From Sialis fuliginosa (taxonomy: Eukaryota > Arthropoda > Insecta > Megaloptera > Sialidae): 64,000 bases of DNA. The DNA lies in NCBI GenBank assembly GCA_961205875.1, contig OY540822.1:1304501-1368500 (forward strand), given 5' to 3'. Under the pieces are notes generated by a model. That model worked only from the letters and a program-made list of their open reading frames with translations. It searched no databases and was not told where the DNA came from. The first letter of the stretch is position 1, and the number at the start of each line of letters is the position of its first letter. A program made the position numbers and the translations under genes. Positions 22,201-33,371 of this stretch are shown here, piece by piece.

Positions 22201-22896
22201 GTTGTATGTGTGAACTAGAGCAGTGATACTCAACATTTTAATGGTTTCATTTTATTTTATCTCATTGATTTTTTTCTAAGCTGATGACTACAATTTCTTA
22301 TTAAAATATTAATAAATTATACTGTGTGATTGGGGGCATTGAATAAATTAGCTTTTACAACTGCTAATTTCAATATTAGAACTGCAGAAACATGTAACAA
22401 CTGAACATTAAAATAGCTCCTGTAACTTGATATACTTTTCAGAATATCTGAAAAAGTATTAACAAAACACATTTATTTATTTAATATACAAAACCAACCA
22501 GAGATGGCTAGGTTAAGTTAGATTGTCGAGATTATAAACTACAGCTGATAACAGCAGAGTAGGGGAAACATAACCAAAACACAAAACTATTTTATTAATA
22601 ACTTAATAGTTTATTAACGTAATATTACAATGAAGAGGGTAGTACATAATATGTATTATACAGTTATAAATTATAAAATCTTTTATTCAAGTACAACAAT
22701 TTATATTACAAATTAAAATAATAAATAATCTTCCAGATGAGTTACAAATAATAACAGATAATATTTTGCAATAAAATGAAAACGAAGTTTAGCACCGACT
22801 GTATCTGTTTCCGGTTTAGGGATCGTGTAAAAAAATGCAAGAGAAAAAGTTTCTAGAAAATATTATTTAAATTTTATGTCCCATAATTTTTTTCTT

Positions 22897-24082
22897 AAGC
22901 CTCGTTTACATTAGGATACTTGTATCACGATAGTTATGTCTAATATCTGACACTAAATTGCATATACTGTTTACATCTAAAATAATTGTGACATAAATTC
23001 TTTGATATTTATGTCATGAAATAAGCGTCAGATACTTCTCGGATCAAATATTTGCAATAAATATATCAACTGTTTACATATGTCATTGAACATTTATGTC
23101 ATACATTTATATACGGCATTTGATTTATTCCATATGAAATTGAAAAAGAAATTATTTTAATTCTTTAAAAAATATCATTCAACTCCTAATGCTGTGGGTA
23201 GAAAGGTTTTTTTTGCAATTTAACTAAGAGCCAATATATTTACAATTTTGTATTATGGATAAAGAGCAAAAAGAGAAGAATTTAATATTTCACCCTCTGT
23301 CACATATGAAGGGTTGTAATTGATTTCATTCGATCCGGCCGAAAAATACCACGTGGGTATGTCACGAACTTAAAATAATATTATTTGTGCTCATAACATA
23401 AAAAAATTACAACGCGGGCGAAGCTGCGGTCAATTAATGTCCGGTATTACACATTTGCTAGCTTGCAAGCACTTTCAAATGGGATATCAAAGTTATATGA
23501 CAGTTCTCTTGGAGTTTTTGACAGATAGTTGCATGCGCAGTAAGTTGGTGTTTACCGTTTTTACTCAATGTTAGTAAATACACATTAGTAAATATACTTT
23601 ATACATACCTTAGTTTTGACTTCCTATGCATGCAATTATCTGTAAAAAAAAACTCCCAAGAGAACTGTCATATATGATTGATACTCCTTTTGAAAATATT
23701 TGAAAGCTAGCAAATTTTGTTAGCTAGGCTGTAATACTGGACATAATATCAATTTGTATTATTTTCATTTCATATTCCATACTTCTGACTTGTATAAATT
23801 CATTATAAATCAATAAATTATTCAATTATTTCTAAAAAAAAATATCAGATATTAGATACAAAAGTAGACGACTGCTCAACTTTTGCGATATGTGTCGGAG
23901 AGTCTGAATATATTGCTCACTCAGTGTTTACATCAACGAATCAACGTATATAAATGTATCGATAGAAATATCAGCAAGTGAATATATAAGTGTCAGATAC
24001 ATATTCTATAGAGTTTACATTAGTCAAAATAAATGTCGGATATAAATCGCATGTAATAAATGTCAGATGTAAACGAGGCTTT
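22897..24082. mobile_element. Terminal-inverted-repeat element with a nested MITE
   Basis: The ends read aagcctcgtttacat and atgtaaacgaggctt, with repeated atgtc(a/g)gata-type words inside both ends. About 880 bp belong to this element once the MITE at 23437-23744 is set aside. There is no coding region, and a clear target duplication was not identified. Confidence 0.75.
23437..23744. mobile_element. MITE, ATGTCCGGTAT family, copy 2 (nested)
   Basis: The ends read atgtccggtatta and taatactggacat, with interior words (gatatcaaagttatatgacag, spelled here only in part) shared with the copy at 14497-14843. It sits inside the 22897-24082 element, so it is the younger of the two. Confidence 0.75.
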
Positions 24083-25151
24083 ATTCTTTTATTAGTTCAT
24101 TAATTAATATTTAAAAACGAGGTGTATTTTAATTGAAGTATTTTTATTTATTTATTACAATATTATACTATCCAAAGATGACTATGGACATGGGCGTCTG
24201 AAAACAGGATGGTCGAGGCGGGGCACTCCTCCCCTTGGATCGAGTAAATTGGTGCAATACTTACTTTTTTCAATAATCTACTTGTGAAAAAAATCAAATA
24301 AAAATATATTATATAAAAGTTTATTGATGTAATTATTTGTGTACTACCCCAAACTGATATAACTGAAGAAACGGCCATTTATAGCTAAGATGGCCTGCCA
24401 GGAGTTTCCAGAACTTCGAGTACGTCTTCAAAAACAAACGATGGCAGTTTTAATGTAGCATTGAACAAGTTATCTTCAATCCTAATTGCAGCAGCTAAAC
24501 AAATCAGGGTGTGGCGGAATTACCCCGGTACCCAGGGTAATCGCGTCACCGTGGCCTTTTTAAACTTATTTTTAAATAATGTTAAAACTTCGCTTAATTA
24601 AGCTTTGTTAAAGTAATTGTACAATGCGTGAGAAACTGTATTACTAAATAGTCCGCTTATTTAAAGTGTTATGTTACTTTAAAGTATAGGAAAAAACCGT
24701 TTTTCCTTAAGGTGGCGCGATTCCCCCGGTCTCCCCTAAGTAGTTGTTTTTTTTTTTTTTAGGAAGGGAGGGTGATTTTATTTATTTAATTTTATTTTAA
24801 TAAAAATAAGTTCATTATAATCAGAACATTTTTTTATTAAAAAATTTATTAAATTTATTTTATTATGTTCATTAAGGTATTTTTCGGAAAAATTAAAAGA
24901 TTCAAGACTAAGCTCAAATTTTGTAAAAAACTAAAAAAGGTTATTAGAAACTCCATTCAAAATCTTGATTCACCATCTGTGAACGAAGATATCGTCAAAA
25001 TAAAATAAAAAGTTTAACATTGCGAGTATAGGGATTACGATATTTTAAGCGGATTTTCAATGAAAAAGTAAATAATTTTATGCGAAGGAAGATCAAGAAA
25101 TTTATGAAATTTTGAGAAAATATATATAATAATAATTATATATTAGTCACA
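24083..25151. other. Spacer with shared fragment and small hairpin
   Basis: The segment 24130-24240 resembles 30545-30650 (words around atccaaagatg and ggacatgggcgtc), a dispersed fragment. A hairpin at about 24511-24551 pairs gtggcggaattacccc with gggtaatcgcgtcac. Near 24717 the word ccccggtctcccctaag recalls the end of the element at 46358-47591. The rest is AT-rich, and its last part is probably 3' sequence of gene B. Confidence 0.45.
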
Positions 25152-26327
25152 TTACAAAGATATTTCAATAGTATGTGTTAATTTATGTTTTGCTAAATGT
25201 CGTATTTGTTTACAGCTATATTTACATTGATCGCATTTAAAAGGTCGTTTTTTAGAATGCGTTAATTTATGCTTTAATAAATGAGCTTTCGTTTTAAATT
25301 TACAATAGCAACTTTCGCATTTAAAAAGTTTTTTTTTAGTATGAGTTAATTTATGCCTTAATAAACTTCCTTTATGATTACAGCTATATTCGCATATGTC
25401 GCATTTAAAAGGTCTTTCATTAGTATGTGTTAAATTATGTTTCAATAAAATTCCTTTTTGTTTACAGCTATATTCACATCGGTGACATTTAAAAGGTGTT
25501 TCTTTAGTATGTGTTAACTTATGACTTGATAAATAATGTTTCTGTTTACAGCTATATTCACATTGGTCGCATTTAAAAGGTTTTTTATTAGTATGTGTTA
25601 ATTTATGACTTAATAAATTTGCTTTATGTTTACAGCTATATTCACATATGTTGCATTTAAAAGGTCTTTCATTAGTATGTGATAATTTATGTCTTAATAA
25701 ACTTGTTTTTTGTTTACAGCTATATTCACAAATGTCGCAATTAAAAGGTCGTTCATTAGTATGTGATAATTTATGTTTCAATAAATTTCCTTTTTGTTTA
25801 CAGCTATACTCACATCGGTCGCATTTAAAAGGTCTTTCATTAGTATGTAATAATTTATGTTTCAATAAATTTGCTTTTTGTTTACAGCTATATTCACATC
25901 GGTCACATTTAAAAGGTCTTTCATTAGTATGTGATAATTTATGTCTTAATAAACTTGCTTTATGTTTACAGCTAAATTCACATATGTCGCATTTAAATGG
26001 TCTTTCTTTAGTATGTGTTAACTTATGGCTTGATAAATGATGTTTCTGTTTACAGCTATATTCACATTGGTCACATTTAAAAGGTCTTTCATTAGTATGT
26101 GTTAATTTATGACTTAAGAAATTTTGTTTTTGTTTATTAGTATACTCGCATTGATCACATTTATGTTTTTCTAATTTTACACTAGTTTTATGAGAAAGTT
26201 GTTTAGTTGAACTGGACTCGTTGTTAATTATTCCATTATCACAATGAGTAATAATAATAAGATCTTCATTTTCTACTTGTTCGTTTTTAATTTCTGGTAC
26301 AATTTCTTCTTTAATAACCAAGTCTCC
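25152..26327 (-). CDS. C2H2 zinc-finger gene B, exon 2
   Basis: The exon encodes 391 residues after a phase-0 acceptor (cttttcag). With exon 1 (30182-30277) it predicts a 423-residue protein. It begins GDLVIKEEI, an acidic region follows to about residue 85, and then 12 fingers run almost to the end. Each is C-x2-C-x12-H-x3-H, mostly KCD(Q/I/R)CEYSCKQKxxLxxHKL(T/S)H, with HTNERPF linkers. All 12 keep both Cys and both His; the first is less regular (YTNKQKQNFLS) and the eleventh has a divergent CESCYCKF start. It is probably a nuclear DNA-binding regulator with an unknown target. Long open frames on the other strand are antisense images of the 84-base finger repeats. This is the best-preserved member of the cluster. 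Confidence 0.9.
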   Translation of the reverse strand, partial: GDLVIKEEIVPEIKNEQVENEDLIIITHCDNGIINNESSSTKQLSHKTSVKLEKHKCDQCEYTNKQKQNFLSHKLTHTNERPFKCDQCEYSCKQKHHLSSHKLTHTKERPFKCDICEFSCKHKASLLRHKLSHTNERPFKCDRCEYSCKQKANLLKHKLLHTNERPFKCDRCEYSCKQKGNLLKHKLSHTNERPFNCDICEYSCKQKTSLLRHKLSHTNERPFKCNICEYSCKHKANLLSHKLTHTNKKPFKCDQCEYSCKQKHYLSSHKLTHTKETPFKCHRCEYSCKQKGILLKHNLTHTNERPFKCDICEYSCNHKGSLLRHKLTHTKKKLFKCESCYCKFKTKAHLLKHKLTHSKKRPFKCDQCKYSCKQIRHLAKHKLTHTIEISL

Positions 26328-26339
26328 CTGAAAAGTGAT

Positions 26340-27050
26340 CAATTATAAATTGAATTTGATGTAATGTTTTACAGATAATGCTAAAAAGATTATAAAATTA
26401 ACTTTTGTATAACAACCCTTTTTGAAACTAAACAACCGGGCGCGTAAGTAACGCGTTAAACTCGTTAAGTTAAACGCACTGCTGACGCGCCCGGTTGCAA
26501 GAAGGCTGATTATGGTAAAAGGGGTTCTTACTTAATATACTGCTTACAAATAAATTTTCAGAAAATTACTACCGAAGTGGAACCGAGACAGACAGAACGT
26601 GCGATTTACTTTCAACTTGTTATCGAAGTGTGTCATGTTAAATATTGAGTTATGATCAGTTAAGTAATATTATAGTAACGTAAATGCATAATACATGTAG
26701 GAATATGAAAATAAAGTTAGTCGTAATGGGTCAATCGACAAGACGAATTTGATTGAAACCTAAACACAACAAAGTGTTTTACACGTAAACGTTTTTTAGT
26801 AAAATATTTGTTGTAACTTTTATTTGAAACTTATCCTCAAATTGCATTTCGTTTTTGAATTATATGCGAAAAATTAACTTATTGTTTTTATTTATTTTTT
26901 TCGAAAACATTTCAGACGACACTGGTCAAAGTTTTTAATTTAAATATTTTCGTTTTAGTCCCGAAAGAGTTATTTATCGTTTTAGCGCCCCAAAGTATGT
27001 TATGATGAATCTTTTTTATTACAAGTTTTTGTTTAATTACTTCTGTTAGT
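26340..27050 (-). repeat. Intron sequence shared with gene C
   Basis: The first 260 bases upstream of exon 2 resemble the equivalent intron part of gene C (33081-33260), including gtaatgttttaca and gaaattactaccgaagtgg (each with small differences). This indicates that intron sequence was duplicated with the genes. A palindrome around caaccgggcgcg...cgcgcccggttg lies at about 26430-26497. Confidence 0.6.
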
Positions 27051-27689
27051 AAGTTAGGGTCAAAAATTGCAATCAAAATTTCGACTAGTTCTTATTAACT
27101 TTGAAATTTTGCTCACGTGTATATGTCCGGTGACAATGCAATATAGTACATTTAATAAAGTTCTAAATCCAATATGGTGGACGCCCCAATATGACGAATT
27201 ACCTTTTTCTCCACAACCCTCTTGATATTGGTATCAAATAAAAGAGTTTGACGAGCTTACTTTATCTGTTGGTATGTTAGTTAGTTAGTCAGTCAATAAC
27301 AAAAAAAATTTTAATAAAATTATTAACAAAATATTTTTAAAAAACAAGCTTTTATTATTTAGGTGTAGGTACCTACTAAATCAAAAAAAGTAAGTATAAT
27401 TTAAACAAAGTAGTATCAAAGTTATCACTGAAACAGATATAGTATCCCAGATAGACATCTATGATGATCACGAGATGATAAAATATTTTTTTATAAAATT
27501 TATAGCAACATGAGTTAAAATTGTTTGAGTGAATAGATTTACTTCATGTTTATGCAAACTTTACCACACGATGAGTTAAATTTCTCGTCATCTACTTTAT
27601 CATTTGTTTGGCCAGATATGATTCAAATATTATTTAAAAATTACGTAAACCCATAATATGCGCTAAAGTTTACATCCAGGTGCGCACTC

Positions 27690-27968
27690 CAGTGGCGCAG
27701 CGAGGGGGGGGGGGGCAAGGGGGTCTATCATGCCTCGGGCGCCAAATGGTCCTGAAGACCAACCTTTATCAAGGACCATAGGTCAGAATATGCAACTGAA
27801 GACCTTCTTTTTTTTTAGTTGTTAATTTCAATTCAGATTTATTTTAAATTTTCCGATAAAGGCCGCACCAAACATACTCGCGAGCCGCGGATTGGACAAC
27901 ATTATGTTTTTCGGGGACGCCAAAAAGGTATCGTGCCCCGGGCGCCAATTATGCTTGCTACGCCACTG
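27690..27968. mobile_element. hAT-type non-autonomous element
   Basis: A perfect 8-bp duplication, GCGCACTC, flanks it at 27682-27689 and 27969-27976. Ends read cagtggcgcagc and gctacgccactg, matching the element at 8529-8952. It is 279 bp and non-coding, in the intron of gene B. Confidence 0.9.
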
Positions 27969-29491
27969 GCGCACTCAAAAGGCGCACAACGTTGTTGCAA
28001 GCCATGATGAGCGTGAGTTAAATATAATGTATCATAGATGTGTCTAGCTGGGATATTAGGTTGAATTTATTGTCTTAAAAGCTTGTCACATGAATAGAAA
28101 AGATAGAAAAATACATACATAGGTAATTTACAATCTCTGTCAAACAAAATTAATGCCTGTATGAACTTTTCGCGTGCGACAAGCTTTTAAGACAATAAAT
28201 TCAACTTAATATGCTATATCTGTTTTAGTGATAACTTTGTTTAAACTATATTTATTTTTTTCGTCTTTGGTACATCTAAATCATAAAAACTAGTTTAAAA
28301 AAAAATATTTTGCTTTCTCGCAATATCGAAGATACGAGAAGCTTTGTGATCGTTTTAGATTGAGACAAAAAAATTTAAATTGATCTTTCCGTTTCACGTC
28401 AAGACAAATACTTTTCGTTCCGTGTCTGTCTGTCTGTCCGGTCCTGTGTCCGTCCCCTGAATCCTTGTCACACGCATAACTCATGAACCACTGAACCGAT
28501 ATTATTGAAACTTGGTCGGATGGTTGGGTCTGGCTTGAGGACGGTCCCATTTCAAAATCGTGAGTAAGGGGGAGGGGTGACATTCCAAAATATTTATTAT
28601 TTATATTTTGAGATATCTCAATAACGACGCATGTTACGTGAAAATTTTATAGAATATTTTTGTAGAGCATTAAACCTGTAATATGGGTCTACAACGTTTG
28701 TTGTAAAATATTCCCTTACAAAGATTTATCTCAATTTATTTTAAACAATCGTGTTTTGTTCTTTAAATTGATATTTACTTTGATATATTAACTGTCATTT
28801 TGACGTTTTAAATGTCATTTTGACGTTTGCATTTTATATTTAGACCGAAATTGTCAAAAAATTAAAAACACAAAAAAAGAAAAATTTCGAACTAATATTT
28901 TTTAGTAAAATTGTATAAAAATTAAATGGTTAACCAACCAACTCTAAGCAAATTATCTGACCATCGGTTTTTATTTAAATTGTTCAATAATTAATTATCT
29001 TTGGTGAATTTAGAACGAGGAAGCACTTGGCAATGTTTTTTTATATTATTTTATTTTATGTCTCATTGTTACCAATGGCGTACCGTAGGTTTCTGCCGCC
29101 CGGAGCAGATGGCAAATTTGTCACCCCTCCCAATTCACAATATTACGCTTACTACTAATTTTGATGACTTTTTATATTTTTATTTTTGTAGCTACCTCAA
29201 ATTTTCCGTCCCCAATCCATAATCTTCAGTGCCCCCTCTGCATTGTATCAGTCAATGATACAGTTTTCGAAAACTTATTATAATACATATGGTCGAATAG
29301 TCGTTATTTAGAATAAAACAATCATATTATAATTATGTACACTATTTTGATTTACTTTATGTTTTAATTTTTGAAAAAGAAAAACTCCGATAAAATACTT
29401 TAAATAAATAATTATAACAATTTGATTTTTCATTTTTCTGCAGTTACTTTGTGGTCACATGTATTCTAATATTTTGTACGTTTATTTGAAT

Positions 29492-29637
29492 CCCTTAACA
29501 ATAAAAATTGTAAGAGTTTAGACTTACACGTGTTTCAATAGCAATGCTATTATCATCAGAGTCCTAAAGACACTCTAATGGTTAGTGGATTTGTATTTGA
29601 TAAGTCATAACCATAGTTCTTGTCTGTTGTTTGTTAT
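29492..29637 (-). mobile_element. 146-bp insertion carrying a hammerhead-like motif
   Basis: A perfect 12-bp duplication, GTTTATTTGAAT, flanks it at 29480-29491 and 29638-29649. The flanking intron sequence resembles gene D's intron near 43800-43960, where the corresponding place (gttaatttgaattcag) has no insertion. The insert carries the ribozyme-like fold at 29516-29569 on the minus strand. Its size, the duplication and lack of coding capacity suggest retroposition of a short RNA. It is not assigned to a known family. Confidence 0.7.
29516..29569 (-). ncRNA. Hammerhead-ribozyme-like motif inside the 146-bp insertion
   Basis: Reading the minus strand, GACT is followed by CTGATGA, a stem AATAG/CTATT with loop CATTG, GAAA, AC-ACGT-GT, the triplet GTA and AGTC. 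GACT and AGTC pair as stem I, which extends by TTTA/TAAA past a bulged G. As in the copy at 9635-9687, one extra base lies between CTGATGA and stem II. The conserved core residues are all present. Confidence 0.55.
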
Positions 29638-30181
29638 GTTTATTTGAATTTAGAACATTAGAAAACATAGATAAGAAACAGACGCAAATGTGAAAAATAA
29701 TATAAAATAATTTGGGACGCTAAGACGATTCAAGATTTTTAATTTCACTAAATACGTAACATTAATTATATTACAAATAATAAAACAATAGGGTTAAACT
29801 AGAGATTATAATATAGAACATGCTATATCTATATAAACATGTAGGATTTTTTATTTCACAGAAATATTTAACAATAGTTCGTTGCGGCGGAGATTGAATC
29901 CCCGTTTTTATAATATATAACCCCCTTTCACCCTAATAGATTACCCTAACCAAGGACAGTTAACGTGTATATTATTACAGCATTAACTCTATTCTGAATA
30001 ACTATATACGTGATTTTTGACAGTTGTGACGTCATGTACACATAATCTCCAGTTTAAACGACAATTGTTTAGGAATCTCTGTTTTTCATTTGAGCATCTG
30101 TCAAACATACCGTATTCAACCTAACCTGTATTTACTAATGCCTGATTCAATTTTACTAATACTATGTCAACTATGTATTAC

Positions 30182-30277
30182 CTCATATTCCTTTTTGTAA
30201 TATTTACAAAATTCATCACAGATTTCAATATCCTGAAGACAATCGATGTCTTCTATTTCTTGTTTAACTTGAAACAT
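30182..30277 (-). CDS. C2H2 zinc-finger gene B, exon 1
   Basis: The exon encodes 32 residues starting MFQVKQEIEDIDCLQDIEI and ending KKEYE, followed by a GTAATA donor in phase 0. It lacks five residues found in the first exons of genes A and C after VKQE. The joined gene reads into GDLVIKEE. The match to the other first exons and the conserved upstream block support it. Confidence 0.8.
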
Positions 30278-30322
30278 TTCAACACAGAATGTATTACTAT
30301 TATTCCAACTGCAATATTATAC

Positions 30323-30340
30323 TTTCCGCGCATGCGCATT
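30323..30340. promoter_or_regulatory. NRF-1/Ewg-type palindrome upstream of gene B
   Basis: A perfect GCGCATGCGC at 30327-30336 lies about 50 bp upstream of the gene B start codon. The flanking block (caatattatacttt on one side, attatctc on the other) nearly matches the gene A promoter. A promoter role is inferred. Confidence 0.6.
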
Positions 30341-31856
30341 ATCTCTGTCTATGGCTGCTTGTATGAACTAAACCAGTGATGCTCAAAAATATTTAGTCGT
30401 TTCATTTGTTTTGGTCTAATTGAATTTTTCTTTAAACGGATTATAGCAATTTCATTGAAAATATATATGAATAATTGTTAATTACTTTAAACTTTAGAGA
30501 TTGGGAGTTGGATATGTGAAATGACAACACTTAATTGTGTTTATTTTAATTTAGTATTTTTATTTATTTAATACAATATTATATCATCCAAAGATGGTAT
30601 GGACATGGGCGTCCGCAGACAAAAAGGGCGGGGTCGAGGTGGGGCACAACATTCTTATACATTATTATAAGTAAGTATATATGACATAATATGTTTGTTA
30701 GAAATTAATATATAAATTTAATATTATAAATATCCTTGTCTATGTTTTTCAAATAAAATCATCATAGCAATATTTTTGCGACCTATAATTTATAGTGTTA
30801 AAAAAACGTAATGAATTAAATATAAAATTGAGCTGCTTACAGAAAAACTCAACAGAGAAGTAACAGTTACTCATTGTACCAGGTCAAAATAAAATTAAAT
30901 GTCATGTTTGCATATCAGAAAAATTTAGTTAATGATTGAAATTATTAAAAAACTAAATAATCAGGCATTTATTAAACAAAATTTGGAATGAATATTTTCT
31001 AATAAAATTGTATCAAAATTAAATGGTTAACCAATGGCAGTTTATCAAGTAATACGTAATGGATAGTACCGGTAAATAGACAATTTTGTAGGAACGAGTA
31101 GTTTAAATTAAATCTGCAAAATATGTTTCTAACAAAAATTGTTACAATTTTATAGTAGCTAACTTTTCGGGCTGATGTCCACGTTGTCGTATTTTAAAAC
31201 TTGACGTTTCAACTCTCATGTCGGAGTCTTCTTCAGAAGTGATTCTGAAACACAGTTTTTTTTCCTATCTTATTTAAAAATTATCATACTTGGAGTAAGA
31301 TTGATATTTGATTTTTATCTTATTTTAAAAAAGTCAGCATTCTATAAGAAAATGATATTAATCTTCAATGAAAAATGTATGTTATTTTGTTTCAAGTTTA
31401 TCATTCTCAGATTAAAATTTAACATTTACTCTTTATCTTCGAACAATACAACCATAAAATATTCTAAACTCTTGTTCATAAATTGTGAAAAATCTTGCGC
31501 TAAGAATGGTTGTTTCAACATAAGAAATATTCTCTTGGATTGAAAGTATCATTTAAGAGTTTAAAATACTTCATCCAAGTATTGTCAATGTATCATGCTA
31601 AGACATTACTCTAGGATGAAGACAACAATTTCTCCATTTGAATAAATTTTTCTGAGAAAAATATATTTTCTTGGGATTAAATAATCGTTTCTACCCGTGT
31701 AATTATGAACACCTAAGGGAAAAAACAAATAAACTAAAACCTGAGTAAAAAACCAATAGATGTATTGTTTATTTTTATTATTATACATATAATACATTAG
31801 TTATGAATTGTCAATTTTAATACAATTTAAGAAAAAAATTAACATTAAAAAAAATC
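30341..31856. other. Intergenic region between genes B and C
   Basis: Apart from the promoter block of gene B, a dispersed fragment at 30545-30650 and the Penelope-related terminal fragment at about 31150-31260, nothing was recognised in this AT-rich region. Confidence 0.4.
31150..31260 (-). mobile_element. Penelope-like terminal fragment with hammerhead-like motif
   Basis: It is nearly identical in layout to 61235-61335, which lies next to GIY-YIG coding sequence. On the minus strand, ACTT is followed by CTGAAGA, a stem GACTC/GAGTT, GAAA, CGTC and AAGT, where ACTT and AAGT pair. This fits CTGANGA...GAAA...GTC of minimal hammerheads, again with one extra base before stem II. Only a terminal piece of the element is present. 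Confidence 0.55.
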
Positions 31857-33065
31857 TTAGGTGTTGTGATTAACACCTAATATATTAATATATAAATATC
31901 CTTTTTGTCTACAGCTATATTCACATATGTCGCCTTTAAAAGGTTTTTCATTAGTATGTGTAAATTTATGTCTTAATAATTTTGCTTTATGTTTGTAGCT
32001 ATATTCACATATGTCGCATTTAAAAAATCTTTCACTAATATGTGTTAATTTATGTGTTGATAAATTTGCTTTTCGATTACAACTATATTCACAAATGTCG
32101 CATTTAAAAAGTCTTTCATCAGTATGTGTTAATTTATGTGTTGATAAATTTGCTTTTTGTTTACAGCTATATTCACAAATGTCGCATTTAAAGGGTCTTT
32201 CATCAGTATGTGTTAATTTATGTGTTAATAAATTTGCTTTATGTTTGCAGCTATATTCACATATGTTGCATTTAAAAGGTCTTTCACTAGTATGTGTTAA
32301 TTTATGTGTTGATAAATATGCTTTTTGTTTACAGCTATATTCACAAATGTCGCATTTAAAAGATCTTTTACTGGTATGTGTTAATTTATGTCTTAATAAA
32401 TTTGCTTTTTGTTTACAGCTATATTCACAAATGTCGCATTTAAAAGGTCTTTCATCAGTATGCGTTAACTTATGAATTGATAAATAATGTTTCTGTTTAC
32501 AGCTATATTCACATAGGTCGCATTTAAAAGGTCTTTCATTAGTATGTGTTAATTTATGTATTGATAAATTTGTTTTTCGATTACAGCTGTATTCACATCG
32601 GTCGCATTTAAAAGATCTTTCACTTGTATGTGTTAATTTATGTCTTAATAAATTTGCTTTTTGTTTACAGCTACATTCACAAATGTCGCATTTAAAAGGT
32701 ATTTCATTAGTATGTGTTAACTTATGGCTTGATAAATGACGTTTCTGTTTACAGCTATATTCACATATGTCGCATTTAAAAGGTCTTTCACTAGTATGTG
32801 TTAATTTATGTATTGATAAATTTGTTTTTCGATTACAGCTGTATTCACATCGGTCGCATTTCAAAGGTCTTTCTTTAGTATGTGTTAATTTATGTCTTAA
32901 TAAATTTGCTTCTTTTTGTTTACAGGTAAATTCATATCGATCGCATCTAAAAGGGCTTTCTTTAATGTGTTTAAATTTATGTTTTAACAAAGTTTGTTCT
33001 TTTTCATTTTCTTGCTGTTCGTTTTTAATTTCCGGTACGTTTTCTTCTTTAATAACCCAATCTCC
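31857..33065 (-). CDS. C2H2 zinc-finger gene C, exon 2
   Basis: The exon encodes 402 residues after a phase-0 acceptor (tattttcag). With exon 1 (39869-39979) it predicts a 439-residue protein. It begins GDWVIKEEN and has a shorter acidic region than gene B. Eleven regular fingers follow, of the form KCDICEYSCKQKANLxxHKLTH, with HTNERPF, HTSERPF or HTDERPF linkers. A degenerate finger precedes them (second Cys is Tyr, one residue inserted) and another follows (first Cys is Gly, and no second His before the stop). Fingers with QKANL and RKTNL helices recur, showing internal duplication. It is probably a nuclear DNA-binding protein with an unknown target. The 6.8-kb intron is filled by two large palindromes. 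Confidence 0.87.
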   Translation of the reverse strand, partial: GDWVIKEENVPEIKNEQQENEKEQTLLKHKFKHIKESPFRCDRYEFTCKQKEANLLRHKLTHTKERPLKCDRCEYSCNRKTNLSIHKLTHTSERPFKCDICEYSCKQKRHLSSHKLTHTNEIPFKCDICECSCKQKANLLRHKLTHTSERSFKCDRCEYSCNRKTNLSIHKLTHTNERPFKCDLCEYSCKQKHYLSIHKLTHTDERPFKCDICEYSCKQKANLLRHKLTHTSKRSFKCDICEYSCKQKAYLSTHKLTHTSERPFKCNICEYSCKHKANLLTHKLTHTDERPFKCDICEYSCKQKANLSTHKLTHTDERLFKCDICEYSCNRKANLSTHKLTHISERFFKCDICEYSYKHKAKLLRHKFTHTNEKPFKGDICEYSCRQKGYLYINILGVNHNT

Positions 33066-33179
33066 CTGAAAATAGATCATTCGTTAGTCAATATAATTTA
33101 AAAATTGAATCTGTCGTAATGTTTTACAAATAAAACTAAAAAGATATTATCTCAATGACCTCCACTAAATAATTTGCTA

Positions 33180-33312
33180 GCAGGAAAGGTGTAAACCGCG
33201 TTGCAATGGGGAAATTACTACCGAAGTGGAAACGAGCGTGCGATTTACTTATCTGTCTCGGTTCCACTTTTATTACAAGATGCGCATTGCAACGTGTTTT
33301 ACACCTTACCAA
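33180..33312. repeat. Short palindromic repeat
   Basis: Outer words aaaggtgtaaaccgcgttgcaat and its approximate complement pair, and inside them ccgaagtggaaacgag pairs imperfectly with ctcggttccactt. Part is shared with the intron of gene B near 26580-26610. It may be a small MITE. Confidence 0.45.
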
Positions 33313-33371
33313 TTTGTACGTTTCCCCACACACCGGTGCTGTGGAGCTTTCACACGTAGTCCGACCCGGCA

